Below are positions 26,399 to 34,870 of a stretch of 64,000 nt of DNA, one piece after another (position 1 is the stretch's first letter; each line of letters begins with the position of its first letter). The translations under genes were made by a program, and so were the position numbers. Below the pieces are notes generated by a model, which was given only the letters and a program-made list of their open reading frames with translations, was not told the origin of the DNA and did not search any database. Origin of the DNA: Bordetella pseudohinzii (GTDB taxonomy: Bacteria; Pseudomonadota; Gammaproteobacteria; Burkholderiales; Burkholderiaceae_B); NCBI RefSeq assembly GCF_000657795.2, contig NZ_JHEP02000003.1:62001-126000 (forward strand). The letters are read 5' to 3'.

Positions 26399-27307
26399 TC
26401 AGGCAAAGCGCGCGCCCCAGGCCTGCGTGGCGCGCGCCAGGAAGTCGTCCCGGTCGCGCGCGGCCAGGGGCGCGAAGCCCAGGTCCTGCCAGGCGCGCGC
26501 CAGGCAGCCCAGCGGATCGCGGGTGTCCAGGGCGGGCGCGTTGTTCTGCTTGGACAGCTTCAGCCCGCTGCGCGGGTCGGTCACCAGGGGCACATGCATG
26601 ACCCGGGGCATGGGCAGGCCCAGCAGGCCTTGCAGCACCCGCTGGCGCGCCGTCGAACCCAGCAGGTCCGCCCCGCGCACCACATCGGTCACGCCCTGCT
26701 CGCCATCGTCGACCACGACGGCCAATTGATAGGCCCACATGCCGTCGGCCCGCTTGAGCACGAAGTCGCCCACCGCGCCGGCCACATCCTGGGATTGCGG
26801 GCCCAGCCAGCGGTCTTCGAAGCGCTCCACGCCCGGAGGCACGCGCAAGCGCCAGGCGCGCGCCTGGCGGCCCGGCGCCAGGCCATGGCGGCAGGTGCCC
26901 GGATAGGGACGCTCGCCGTCGATGCCGGCGGTCCCGCGCAGCGCCGAATCGGCGATCTCGCGGCGCGTGCAGCCGCAGCCATAGACCTGGCCGGCGGCGA
27001 CGAGGCGATCAAAAGCCGCCTGATAGACCGCGTCGCGGCGGGATTGCCACAGCACCTCGCCTTCCCAGCGCAGGCCCAGATCGCGCAGCTGCCGCATGAT
27101 GACGTCATCGGCGCCAGGCACCGCGCGCGGTTTGTCCACGTCTTCGATGCGCAGCAGCCAGCGGCCGCCATGGGCGCGGGCATCCAGCCAGCTGGCCAGG
27201 GCCGCGGCCAGCGAGCCGGCATGCAGCGGCCCGCTCGGGCTGGGGGCGAATCGGCCGATATAGCTCACGTTTCGGGAAACAGGAAAGGACGCCCTTGGGG
27301 ACGCCAT
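26399..27307 (-). CDS. gluQ: Glutamyl-Q tRNA(Asp) synthetase
   Basis: A 302-residue truncated glutamyl-tRNA synthetase paralog that adds glutamate to queuosine in the anticodon of tRNA(Asp). The ATP site motif is [18 protein letters not shown] near residue 16, the variant KMSKS loop is LKLSKQN, and the zinc site is CGCTRR with a downstream YPGTC pattern. The anticodon-binding domain of a full GluRS is missing, as the family requires. Start at 27307; a shorter start upstream of YIGRF is conceivable. It lies 16 bp from smg, possibly coordinated. Confidence 0.94.
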   Translation of the reverse strand: MASPRASFPVSRNVSYIGRFAPSPSGPLHAGSLAAALASWLDARAHGGRWLLRIEDVDKPRAVPGADDVIMRQLRDLGLRWEGEVLWQSRRDAVYQAAFDRLVAAGQVYGCGCTRREIADSALRGTAGIDGERPYPGTCRHGLAPGRQARAWRLRVPPGVERFEDRWLGPQSQDVAGAVGDFVLKRADGMWAYQLAVVVDDGEQGVTDVVRGADLLGSTARQRVLQGLLGLPMPRVMHVPLVTDPRSGLKLSKQNNAPALDTRDPLGCLARAWQDLGFAPLAARDRDDFLARATQAWGARFA

Positions 27308-27323
27308 GGGACAGCTGGCCGCG

Positions 27324-27782
27324 TCAATGCAGCCGGCGGCTTTCTTCGTCGTCCAGCAGCTCTTCGAGCACCAGGTTGTCGATCTCGGCTTCCTGGCTCC
27401 AGAGGACCATCAGGGCGATGATCTTGATCTTGGACAGGGAGACCGGCGCTTCCGGCGAAGCCAGTGCGCGGTCGATCACGATTTCACGCAGGGGGGCGGG
27501 CAGCACGCCCGCCGATTCGAGAAAGGTGATGAAGCCGATCGAGGCGCTGCCAAGCTGTTGATATTCCGCGTCGGTGTAGACGCGGAAACCCGTGGCAGGC
27601 GTCTGGGCGAGCTCGACGCAGCGTTCCGTGGTTTCGGCCAGGCCGTAGAGCCATCCCAACGCATCGTCGATGTCTTCGTGCTCGAAGCCGGCGGCGGCAA
27701 GCCGCTTTGCCAGCACATCGGCCGCAGGACAGGCTTGCGGCGTGTAATAGTTTTCGAACAGATAAACCAGGATATCGAACAT
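27324..27782 (-). CDS. smg: Smg family protein (DUF494)
   Basis: A 152-residue conserved protein of unknown molecular role. It starts [34 protein letters not shown] and has the Smg pattern [36 protein letters not shown], and a Lys-Ile rich helix before a C-terminal EEELLDDEE stretch. ATG 27780-27782 gives the usual length (about 157). In other betaproteobacteria smg commonly lies beside dprA and topB; here dprA is absent and gluQ plus a membrane gene lie between smg and topB. Confidence 0.92.
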   Translation of the reverse strand: MFDILVYLFENYYTPQACPAADVLAKRLAAAGFEHEDIDDALGWLYGLAETTERCVELAQTPATGFRVYTDAEYQQLGSASIGFITFLESAGVLPAPLREIVIDRALASPEAPVSLSKIKIIALMVLWSQEAEIDNLVLEELLDDEESRRLH

Positions 27783-27920
27783 ATGGCGAATAAGTTGCCG
27801 CTTTGCACAGTCGGCCCGCATATCGGCAGACCAGCAAAGGTGATTTTACTTTACGCGGAACGGTCACTCGGATCAACCGCGACTTCGCCATGGATATCGG
27901 AGGCGTTGCGCCCACGGCAC

Positions 27921-27945
27921 GCCGCGGGGGACGCACCCCCGCGGC
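27921..27945. terminator. Hairpin after the TonB receptor gene
   Basis: GCCGCGGGGG and CCCCCGCGGC form a perfect 10-bp GC stem with a five-base loop (ACGCA), starting 6 bp beyond the receptor stop codon. No T-run follows, so it is a weaker terminator candidate. Confidence 0.5.
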
Positions 27946-27951
27946 CCGCGT

Positions 27952-30153
27952 TCAGAAGCGCTGGGAAAGGCTGATTTTGATATTGCGGCCCAGGCCCGAG
28001 ACCGACTCGCCAAGATAGGGACGGTAGGCCCGGTTGAACACATTGTCCACGGTCAGGCGCAGCTGCAGGCCCGGCCAGCGCGGCGGGCGCCAATGCGCGA
28101 ACAGGCCGTGCAGCGCATAGCCGCTGCTGGCGGGCAGGGACCAGTAGACGGCCATGGGATCGCTTTGCGTGGGCGAGCGGTCCTGGCGCCGCACGAACTC
28201 GCCGGTCCAGCCCAGGGACAGGCCATGGCGCGGCAGTTTGACGCCCAGCATGGCGTGCGCCGAAAGCGGCGGGATCTCCGCCATCCAGCTGCGTTGGCCG
28301 CCGGGATCACGCGGCGAACTGTCGCGCCGGCCGCGCATGGCCGAGACGGCCAGCTTGCCGAACCAGCGCGCGCTGTCATAGAAGGACTCCAGCTCCAGCC
28401 CCTCGATGCGATAACCCGGCAGATTGCGGTAGTTCGACAACGGCCGCGCGCAGGGCGCGCTCGCGCAGAGCACGCCGCGGCGCACGAAAATCTCGTCCTT
28501 GCCGCGATTGCCGAACACGGTGGCGCGCAATTGCAGATGGTCGCGGCCGGCCAGGACATCGCGGAAATCCAGGATGGCGCCGGCGCGCCATCCCAGCATG
28601 CGCTCGGGCTTGAGCCCCCGGCTGCTGCCCGAGGCCTGGGCGCGTTCGTACTGGACCTCGTACTGTTCGTCGATCACCGGCGCGCGCCAGCCGCGCGTGA
28701 CATCGCCCAGCAGGCTCAACCAGGGCCGGGCCCGCCATAGCGCGCCCAGATGCGGCGTCCAGCCGGTATAGGTCACCGGCCGATAATCATGGCCGGCCGA
28801 AGGCCGCGGGCTGTTGTAGCGCGGCGCCTCATTGGGCCGGCCTGCGTTGACGACATGGTCGTAGCGCAGCCCGGGCGTGAGGGTGAGCGAGCCCAGCGTC
28901 ACGGCGTTCTGCACGACCAGGCTGCGCACGGTCTGCCGGCCCGCGGGCATGTAATAGGGCTGGAAATAGCCGTGGTTGTAATCGGCCCGTTTGGCGCCGG
29001 GCGGGTAGTACATGAGCGTGTCGCGCTCGTGCCGATGCCAGCGCGCGCCCAGCAGCAGGGCGTGGTCCACGCCCCCGGTCGAGAATCGGGCCGTGTTGCG
29101 CAGTTCCAGCACGCGGTCCCGGTAGTCGACCCAGCTGCGGTTGCCCAAGGTGCCGAGAAAGGCGCCGCGCGAGGCGTTCTCAGGCCGGCGGTCGTGCTGC
29201 TCGGTCCGGGATTGCGCATATGACAGCGTCAGGTTCAGCCAGGGGCTGGCCGCCGGCGCGTAGTTCCAGCGCGCGCTGAGGGTCTGGTCGGTTTGGTCGC
29301 GATGCACCAGGCGGCGCCGCCAGGCGCCCGTCAGGCCATAGCGGCGGATGTCGGCCTCGGAGGGGCCGGGCAGGTCATCGCGTTTGGCGGCGAAGGGCTG
29401 CCAGCCGGCCGAGGTCGAGCGCATGGCCGACAGCGTCAGCGCATGGGCGTCATGGAGTTGGATATTCGACTTGGCGAGATAGGACTGCAAATCGTTGCCC
29501 GAGTACAGAAAGCGGCTGCCGTCGGGCCGGCGCAGATTGCCGCCGTCGCGCCGGTTGAAATAGACCAGGCCGTCGACCGCGCCGGCGGGGCTGCGCGCGA
29601 ACACCGCGCCGCTATAGATGTTCTGGCCGTCATTGCTGTGATGGCCGTATTTGAGCAGGCCGCCGATGTTGCGGTCCGGCGCCAGCAGCTCGCTGGCGTC
29701 CTTGGTGTCTATCCTGACCGTGCCGCCAAACCCGGCGGTGCCATCGAGCAGGTTGTGCGGCCCCTTGTCGACTTCGATGCGCCGTATCAGTTCGGGCTCG
29801 ATGAATACCGAGCCCTGGCGGTATTTCTCGAAGCCCTTGGGCGCGCCATCGAGCACCAGCTTGACATCCTCGGTGTCGCCCAGGCCCCAGATGTTCAGGC
29901 TCTGGCCGCCGGGGCGGGGCGAGCCGGCCATGGAAATGCCGGGCAGGCGGTCCACCAGGCTGGCGAAATTGTCGGCCTGCGCGCGGTCGATGTCGGTCTG
30001 GTCGAGTTCGGAACGGCTGAGTTCGACACTATCGGCCAGGACCTGCTGCGCGGGCAGGGTGAAGACCGTGGGCGGTGCGGCGGTATCGGCGTGGACGTGC
30101 GGGGCGGCGGGCAAGAGCAAGGCGGCCAGGGCCAGGGGCTTGGGCAGGGACAT
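27952..30153 (-). CDS. TonB-dependent outer membrane receptor (heme receptor-like)
   Basis: A 733-residue outer-membrane receptor. After a signal peptide (residues ~1-22) come a TonB box-like region, a plug with NIWGLGDTEDVKLVLDGAPKGFEKYRQGSVFIEPELIRRIEVDKGPHNLLDGTAGFGGTVR, and a 22-strand-type barrel rich in aromatic residues, ending in LGRNIKISLSQRF with the C-terminal Phe. WRAPVIDEQYE near residue 500 resembles the FRAP motif of heme/hemoglobin receptors. A Fur-like site lies in its promoter (separate entry). No heme ABC or TonB partners are next to it. Substrate remains inferred. Confidence 0.85.
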   Translation of the reverse strand: MSLPKPLALAALLLPAAPHVHADTAAPPTVFTLPAQQVLADSVELSRSELDQTDIDRAQADNFASLVDRLPGISMAGSPRPGGQSLNIWGLGDTEDVKLVLDGAPKGFEKYRQGSVFIEPELIRRIEVDKGPHNLLDGTAGFGGTVRIDTKDASELLAPDRNIGGLLKYGHHSNDGQNIYSGAVFARSPAGAVDGLVYFNRRDGGNLRRPDGSRFLYSGNDLQSYLAKSNIQLHDAHALTLSAMRSTSAGWQPFAAKRDDLPGPSEADIRRYGLTGAWRRRLVHRDQTDQTLSARWNYAPAASPWLNLTLSYAQSRTEQHDRRPENASRGAFLGTLGNRSWVDYRDRVLELRNTARFSTGGVDHALLLGARWHRHERDTLMYYPPGAKRADYNHGYFQPYYMPAGRQTVRSLVVQNAVTLGSLTLTPGLRYDHVVNAGRPNEAPRYNSPRPSAGHDYRPVTYTGWTPHLGALWRARPWLSLLGDVTRGWRAPVIDEQYEVQYERAQASGSSRGLKPERMLGWRAGAILDFRDVLAGRDHLQLRATVFGNRGKDEIFVRRGVLCASAPCARPLSNYRNLPGYRIEGLELESFYDSARWFGKLAVSAMRGRRDSSPRDPGGQRSWMAEIPPLSAHAMLGVKLPRHGLSLGWTGEFVRRQDRSPTQSDPMAVYWSLPASSGYALHGLFAHWRPPRWPGLQLRLTVDNVFNRAYRPYLGESVSGLGRNIKISLSQRF

Positions 30154-30183
30154 GCGGACAACAGCCTGGAGGGAAACGAGATA

Positions 30184-30204
30184 TTTGAATGAGAATCAAT
30201 ACTA
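30184..30204 (-). promoter_or_regulatory. Putative Fur-binding site of the TonB receptor
   Basis: The minus strand reads GTATTGATTCTCATTCAAA; the core ATTGATTCTCATT is close to known Fur sites (AATGAGAATCATT type). It is about 30-50 bp from the start codon, overlapping the likely promoter, so iron repression is plausible. Confidence 0.6.
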
Positions 30205-30272
30205 GATATCCCGCGGCCAGGCGCGCCCAGGAGGTTTCCTATCCCGTTGTCGGATAAGGCTGGGCTCCGCCC

Positions 30273-30300
30273 AAAAGAAAAAAGCCCCGCGAGGGGGCTT
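30273..30300 (-). terminator. Intrinsic terminator of the TRAP transporter operon
   Basis: On the minus strand, AAGCCCC and GGGGCTT form a 7-bp stem around a 5-base loop, followed by TTTTTTCTTTT. It lies 20 bp downstream of the TRAP permease stop. Confidence 0.88.
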
Positions 30301-30319
30301 AGTCCGGACAGGGCGGCGC

Positions 30320-32344
30320 TCAGGCGGTGCGTGGCCGCTGCTCTTGCGTCCAGCCGCGCCACTGGCTGACAAAGGCCGGTATGCAGATCGCCAGGCCGAT
30401 CAGGCCGCTCAAGGCGCCCGGCAAAATGGTCAGGAAGGCGCCGAAGGTGAACAGCCAGCGCTCCCAGCCCTTCATGAGCACCAGGAAGTAACGCGAGAAG
30501 GCCGCCGACAGCAGCACCAGGCCGATCATGCAGCCCACCAGCGTGACGCTGAAGTCGTACCAGGTGAAGCCTTTGACCGAGATCAGCAGCGAGGGCGAGA
30601 ACACGAAGACAAAGGGCACGATGAGCTTGGTGATCCCCAGCCGGAAGGCCGTGTTGCCCGTCTTGAAGGGATCGCTGCCGGCCATGCCCGCCGCCGCGTA
30701 GGCCGCCAGCGCCACTGGCGGCGTGATATCGGCCAGGATGCCGAAATAGAACACGAAGAAGTGCGCGGCGATAGGCTGCACGCCGAGCTGCACCAGGGTG
30801 GGCGCGGCGACCGCGACCATGATGAGGTAGTTCGCCGTCGTGGGGATGCCGCAGCCCATCAGGATGCAGACCAGCCCCGTCATGATCAGCGCGGCGATCA
30901 GGGTCAGCGTTTGCAGGTCGGCCACGGCCGCCGGCAAGAGGCTGCCTACGCCGCCGGCGATCGACTGGGCCGTGGAGATGACGATGTAGGAGATCTTGAA
31001 GCCCACGCCGGTCAGGGTGACCACGCCGATCACCAGGCCGACGGTGCCGGCCGCCGCGCCCACGGCCAGCGCATACTTGGCGCCGGTTTCGAAGGCCTCG
31101 TACAGATCCCGCCAGTGCAGGCGCTGGAAGGGATTGAGCAGACCCACCACGATGCAGCCGGTGATGCCGGCAAACGCGGCCAGATAGGGCGTGCGGCCGC
31201 TGGCCAGCACGCCGATCAGGAGGATCAGCGGGATGAGCGTGGGCCAGCGCTTCTTGAACGAGGCGCGCAGCTTGGGCATTTCTTCGTCGGTCAGCCCGCG
31301 CAGGCCTTCGCGCTTGGCCTCGAAGTGCACCTGCATGAACATGCCGAAGAAATACAGGAAGGCCGGGAAGATCCCCGCGATCGCGATGTCCTGGTAGGGA
31401 ATGCCCAGGAATTCGATCATCAGGAAGGCGGCCGCGCCCATGATGGGCGGGGTGATCTGGCCGCCGGTGCTGGAGGCCGCTTCCACGCCCGCGGCGAAGT
31501 GACGCGGATAGCCGATGCGGATCATGGCCGGGATGGTGAGCGAACCCACCGTCACGGCGTTGGCCACCGAAGAGCCCGACAGCATGCCGAACATGGCCGA
31601 GCCAAAGACGGAGACCTTGGCCGGGCCGCCGGCATAGCGGCCGGCGATGGTCGAGGCAATGTCCAGAAAGAGCTGGCCCAGGCCGATGCGCGTGGCCAGC
31701 ACGCCGAACAGCACGAAGTGGAAGACATAAGTCGCCACCACGCCCACCGCCACGCCATACACGCCCTGGCTGGTTAGGTACATATGGTTGACGATCTGGG
31801 ACCAGTTATTGCCGGCGTGCTTGAGCAGGCCGGGGAAATACGGCCCGAAGGCGGCATAGGCCAGGAAGACCAGCGCGATGATGGGCAGGGGCCAGCCCAT
31901 GGCGCGCCGCGTGCCCTCCAGCAGGCCGATGATGAGCACGGTGCCCATGGCCACGTCCATGGGCAGCGGATTGCCCACGCGGAAGGCCAGGTCCTCGAAG
32001 ATATAGGGGATGTACAGCACGCTGAGGGCCAGCGCGATGGCGATGATCCAGTCGTACAGGGGCACGCCGCCGGGGGCGTACCAGGTGGATTTGGGTTCGC
32101 GCTGGTAGTGCGCCTTGCTGAAGCCGAAGACCAGGAAGATCAGGCTCAACACAAAGGCCAGGTGCACGCCGCGGTGGGTGGCTTCGCGCAGCAGGCCGAA
32201 ACCCGCCGTGTAGTAGTGAAAGAGGGATAACGTCACCAGCAGCAGGGAGACGATCCAGGTGGCAATCTTGCCCAGCGGCCGGAAGCGGATTTCCGAGTCG
32301 TATTTCTCAGCCAGCTGCTGGGTTTTTTCGTGGTCTATTTCCAT
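30320..32344 (-). CDS. TRAP transporter fused permease (DctQ-DctM type)
   Basis: A 674-residue integral membrane protein in which the small (4TM) and large (12TM) TRAP subunits are fused, as is usual for TAXI-type systems. The large-subunit core shows GSAMFGMLSGSSVANAVTVGSLTIPAMIRIGYPRHFAAGVEAASSTGGQITPPIMGAAAFLM and the second repeat ALIMTGLVCILMGCGIPTTANYLIMVAVAAPTL, both typical of TRAP-T large subunits. Start 32342-32344 removes a 17-residue upstream extension. It follows the TAXI receptor gene after a 96-bp spacer with a strong hairpin. Sodium-coupled uptake of an organic acid is likely. Confidence 0.95.
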   Translation of the reverse strand: MEIDHEKTQQLAEKYDSEIRFRPLGKIATWIVSLLLVTLSLFHYYTAGFGLLREATHRGVHLAFVLSLIFLVFGFSKAHYQREPKSTWYAPGGVPLYDWIIAIALALSVLYIPYIFEDLAFRVGNPLPMDVAMGTVLIIGLLEGTRRAMGWPLPIIALVFLAYAAFGPYFPGLLKHAGNNWSQIVNHMYLTSQGVYGVAVGVVATYVFHFVLFGVLATRIGLGQLFLDIASTIAGRYAGGPAKVSVFGSAMFGMLSGSSVANAVTVGSLTIPAMIRIGYPRHFAAGVEAASSTGGQITPPIMGAAAFLMIEFLGIPYQDIAIAGIFPAFLYFFGMFMQVHFEAKREGLRGLTDEEMPKLRASFKKRWPTLIPLILLIGVLASGRTPYLAAFAGITGCIVVGLLNPFQRLHWRDLYEAFETGAKYALAVGAAAGTVGLVIGVVTLTGVGFKISYIVISTAQSIAGGVGSLLPAAVADLQTLTLIAALIMTGLVCILMGCGIPTTANYLIMVAVAAPTLVQLGVQPIAAHFFVFYFGILADITPPVALAAYAAAGMAGSDPFKTGNTAFRLGITKLIVPFVFVFSPSLLISVKGFTWYDFSVTLVGCMIGLVLLSAAFSRYFLVLMKGWERWLFTFGAFLTILPGALSGLIGLAICIPAFVSQWRGWTQEQRPRTA

Positions 32345-32389
32345 GGCAATGCATCTCGCGGGCGGGAAGACCCCGCCGGATAAAGACAG

Positions 32390-32417
32390 GGCCACGGCTG
32401 CAGAGCATGCCGTGGCC
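32390..32417. repeat. Intercistronic hairpin between TRAP receptor and permease
   Basis: GGCCACGGC and GCCGTGGCC form a perfect 9-bp stem with a ten-base loop in the spacer between the receptor stop and the permease start. Such hairpins often stabilise the upstream mRNA so that receptor outnumbers permease; no U-tract is present. Confidence 0.65.
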
Positions 32418-32440
32418 TGTGGGGTGTTGCTGGGGGCTGC

Positions 32441-33403
32441 TTACTTCAGCAGGCCGGCTTCCTTGTAGAACTTCTCGGCGCCCGGATGGAAGGGGATGCC
32501 AGCGCCCTTGACGGCGTTCTCCTTGGTGATCAGCTTGCCCTTGGTGTGGCCGGCGGCCAGCGCTTTCTGGGCAGATTCGCCATACATGGCCTTGACGATG
32601 TCATAGACGGTCTGCTCGGACAGCTTGGCCGAGGTCACCATTTGGGCGTTGACCGAGATGGTCTTGATCTCGCCCACGCCCTGGTAGGTGTTGGCGGCGA
32701 TGGTGTCCGGCGTGAAGAACTGCTGGCTGGCGCGCAGCTTGTCGATCTCGGGGCCGACCAGGGGCACGATCTCGATGCCGGCGCCGCTGGAGGCCAGTTC
32801 GGCGATGGCGCCAGCCGGCGCGCCGCCCACGAAGAAGAAGGCGTCCAGGCCGCCGTCCTTGATCTTGTCGCCGGCCTGGTTGGGCTTGAGGTACTCGGCC
32901 TTCACGTCCTTGTCGGTCATGCCGTAGGCGCCCAGGATGAGGCGCACGTCGACCAGCGTGCCCGAGCCGGGTTCGTCCATGGAGACGCGCTTGCCGCGCA
33001 GGTCGGCCACCGACTTGATGCCGGCGCCCTTGCGCGCGACCAGGTGGATGCTTTCCGGATAGAGCGTGGCGATCAGGCGCAGATCCTGGGCCTTGGGCTT
33101 GCCGTCGAACGTGCCGGTGCCGCTATAGGCCCAGTAGGCCACGTCGGATTGCGTGAAGCCGGCTTCGAAAGAGCCGCCCAGGATGCCGTTGATGTTGGCC
33201 ACCGAGCCGTTGGAGGCGGCCGCCGTGGCGATGAGCTTGCCCGGCTGCGAGACCGCGTTGGCGATCATGCCGCCGATGGGGTAGTAGGTGCCGGCGGTGC
33301 CGCCGGTGCCGATGCGGAAGAACTGTTGCGCCTGGGCCGTGGTGGCCGCGCCCGCGACGGCAAGGGCGAGCGTGAGGGTCTTGATCCAATTTTTGAGTGA
33401 CAT
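32441..33403 (-). CDS. TAXI family TRAP transporter solute receptor
   Basis: A 320-residue periplasmic receptor with a signal peptide (LTLALAVAGAATTAQAQQ). The TAXI signature is visible as FRIGTGGTAGTYYPIGGMIANAVS, then SNGSVANINGILGG, FTQSDVAYWAYSG and VSMDEPGSGTLVDVRLILGAYG near residue 150. The group binds glutamate, or other small organic acids in different species. First gene of the TRAP operon, transcribed away from the D-threonine aldolase-like gene. Start 33403 is unambiguous. Confidence 0.95.
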   Translation of the reverse strand: MSLKNWIKTLTLALAVAGAATTAQAQQFFRIGTGGTAGTYYPIGGMIANAVSQPGKLIATAAASNGSVANINGILGGSFEAGFTQSDVAYWAYSGTGTFDGKPKAQDLRLIATLYPESIHLVARKGAGIKSVADLRGKRVSMDEPGSGTLVDVRLILGAYGMTDKDVKAEYLKPNQAGDKIKDGGLDAFFFVGGAPAGAIAELASSGAGIEIVPLVGPEIDKLRASQQFFTPDTIAANTYQGVGEIKTISVNAQMVTSAKLSEQTVYDIVKAMYGESAQKALAAGHTKGKLITKENAVKGAGIPFHPGAEKFYKEAGLLK

Positions 33404-33589
33404 GTAAAGCTTCTCCGTGTGATCTGAGGCTCTGTAAGTGATGGCCGTTTAGCACCGCCAGTGTGTCACGCGGGGATTGCTTAGCCAATCACCCGGAGGG
33501 TATGGTTTACCTGGGGGCCATGGGGCCCTATGGTTATGACTGCCTCAGTTTTGGTTATGGACTCGGGGCCATGCGCGGAGCGAACGCTG

Positions 33590-34738
33590 GTGACCACACG
33601 CTTATCCCAACTTTCCAACGTCCTTTCCCTGCCTGACCCTGCCCTGCCCGGCCAGCCGCTGGCGCAGGTCGACACGCCCAGCCTGGTGCTGGATCTCGAT
33701 GTCTTCGAGGCCAACCTGGGCGCCATGCAGCAATGGGCCGACCGTCATGGCGTGGCCCTGCGTCCGCATGCCAAGGCGCACAAATGCCCGGAGATCGCGC
33801 GCCGCCAGCTGGCGCTGGGCGCCCGCGGCATCTGCTGCCAGAAAGTCAGCGAGGCCCTGCCCTTCCTGGAGGCGGGCATCCGCGACATCCACATCAGCAA
33901 CGAGGTCGTGGGCCCGGCCAAGCTGGCCCTGCTGGCCCAGATCGCCGTGCGCGCCGATGTGAGCGTCTGCGTGGACAACATGACCAATCTGCACGCCCTG
34001 GCCGCCGCCATGGCCCAGGCCGGCGCGCGCATCACGGTGCTGGTCGAAGTCGATGTGGGACAGGGGCGTTGCGGCGTGACCGACGATCATGATGTGCTGG
34101 CCCTGGCCCGCGCCGCCGAGGCCATGCAGGGGCTGCGTTTTGGCGGCCTGCAGGCCTACCATGGCTCGGCGCAGCATGTGCGCAGCCACACCGAGCGCGC
34201 GGCCATCTGCGGCCAGGCCGCCGCGCGCGCGGCCGGCTATGCCTCGCTGCTGCGCGCCCATGGCATCACCTGCGAACGCATCACGGGCGGGGGCACCGGC
34301 AGCGCCGAATTCGACGCCGGCAGCGGCGTCTACACCGAGCTGCAGGCCGGTTCCTATGCCTTCATGGACGGCGATTACGGCGCCAACGAGTGGTCCGGGC
34401 CGCTGTCCTTCGGCACCAGTCTGTTTCTGCTGTCCACGGTCATGAGCACGCCGGCGCCCGGCCGCGTCATCCTGGACGCGGGCCTGAAGTCCCTCACCAT
34501 CGAATGCGGCCTGCCGCAAGTCCATGGCCGGGCGGGCCTGGCCTACGCGGCCGCCAACGACGAGCACGGGGTGGTGCGCGTGCAGGAAGGTGTGGCGGCG
34601 CCCGCGCTGGGCGAGGTGCTGCGGCTGGTGGTGCCGCACGTGGACCCGGCCTTCAACCTGCATGACACCCTGGTGGCCTATCGCGAGGAAGCGGTCGTGG
34701 GGCTTTGGCCCATCGCCGCGCGCGGCCTGAGCCGCTAG
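33590..34738 (+). CDS. D-threonine aldolase / D-3-hydroxyaspartate enzyme-like (fold type III PLP)
   Basis: A 382-residue PLP enzyme of the D-threonine aldolase / DSD1 group with an alanine racemase-like fold. PLP Lys lies in RPHAKAHKCPEIAR near residue 60, followed by GARGICCQKVSEA and the family's VGQGRCGV. The metal-binding HVDPAFNLHD motif near residue 355 has the H-x-D pattern known from D-threonine aldolases. These enzymes cleave D-3-hydroxy amino acids, or dehydrate them in the DSD1 branch. GTG 33590 with GGAG nine bases upstream is preferred; ATG at 33530 or 33557 is possible. It is divergent from the TAXI-TRAP operon. Confidence 0.82.
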   Translation: MTTRLSQLSNVLSLPDPALPGQPLAQVDTPSLVLDLDVFEANLGAMQQWADRHGVALRPHAKAHKCPEIARRQLALGARGICCQKVSEALPFLEAGIRDIHISNEVVGPAKLALLAQIAVRADVSVCVDNMTNLHALAAAMAQAGARITVLVEVDVGQGRCGVTDDHDVLALARAAEAMQGLRFGGLQAYHGSAQHVRSHTERAAICGQAAARAAGYASLLRAHGITCERITGGGTGSAEFDAGSGVYTELQAGSYAFMDGDYGANEWSGPLSFGTSLFLLSTVMSTPAPGRVILDAGLKSLTIECGLPQVHGRAGLAYAAANDEHGVVRVQEGVAAPALGEVLRLVVPHVDPAFNLHDTLVAYREEAVVGLWPIAARGLSR

Positions 34739-34764
34739 GCCGGGTGCTCCGGCCCCGATTTTTA
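34738..34764 (+). terminator. Intrinsic terminator of the D-threonine aldolase-like gene
   Basis: GGCCGG and CCGGCC form a 6-bp stem around a five-base loop, overlapping the TAG stop, and are followed by CCGATTTTTA. A short but plausible terminator. Confidence 0.6.
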
Positions 34765-34870
34765 TGCCGCCGGGAGGCCCGGGATGACCGCCCGGCACTT
34801 GGCCGCCGCGCCGAGGTGCTAAATTTCAGCTTTCCTCCCACCCCTTCCTGTTTCTTTTTGCGGAACTGCC

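Noticed and set aside
24240-26738. Long minus-strand open frame (832 codons) under the DUF2157 protein and gluQ
   Set aside because: Composition is dominated by Gln, Gly and Arg, no domain is visible, and it covers two supported genes.
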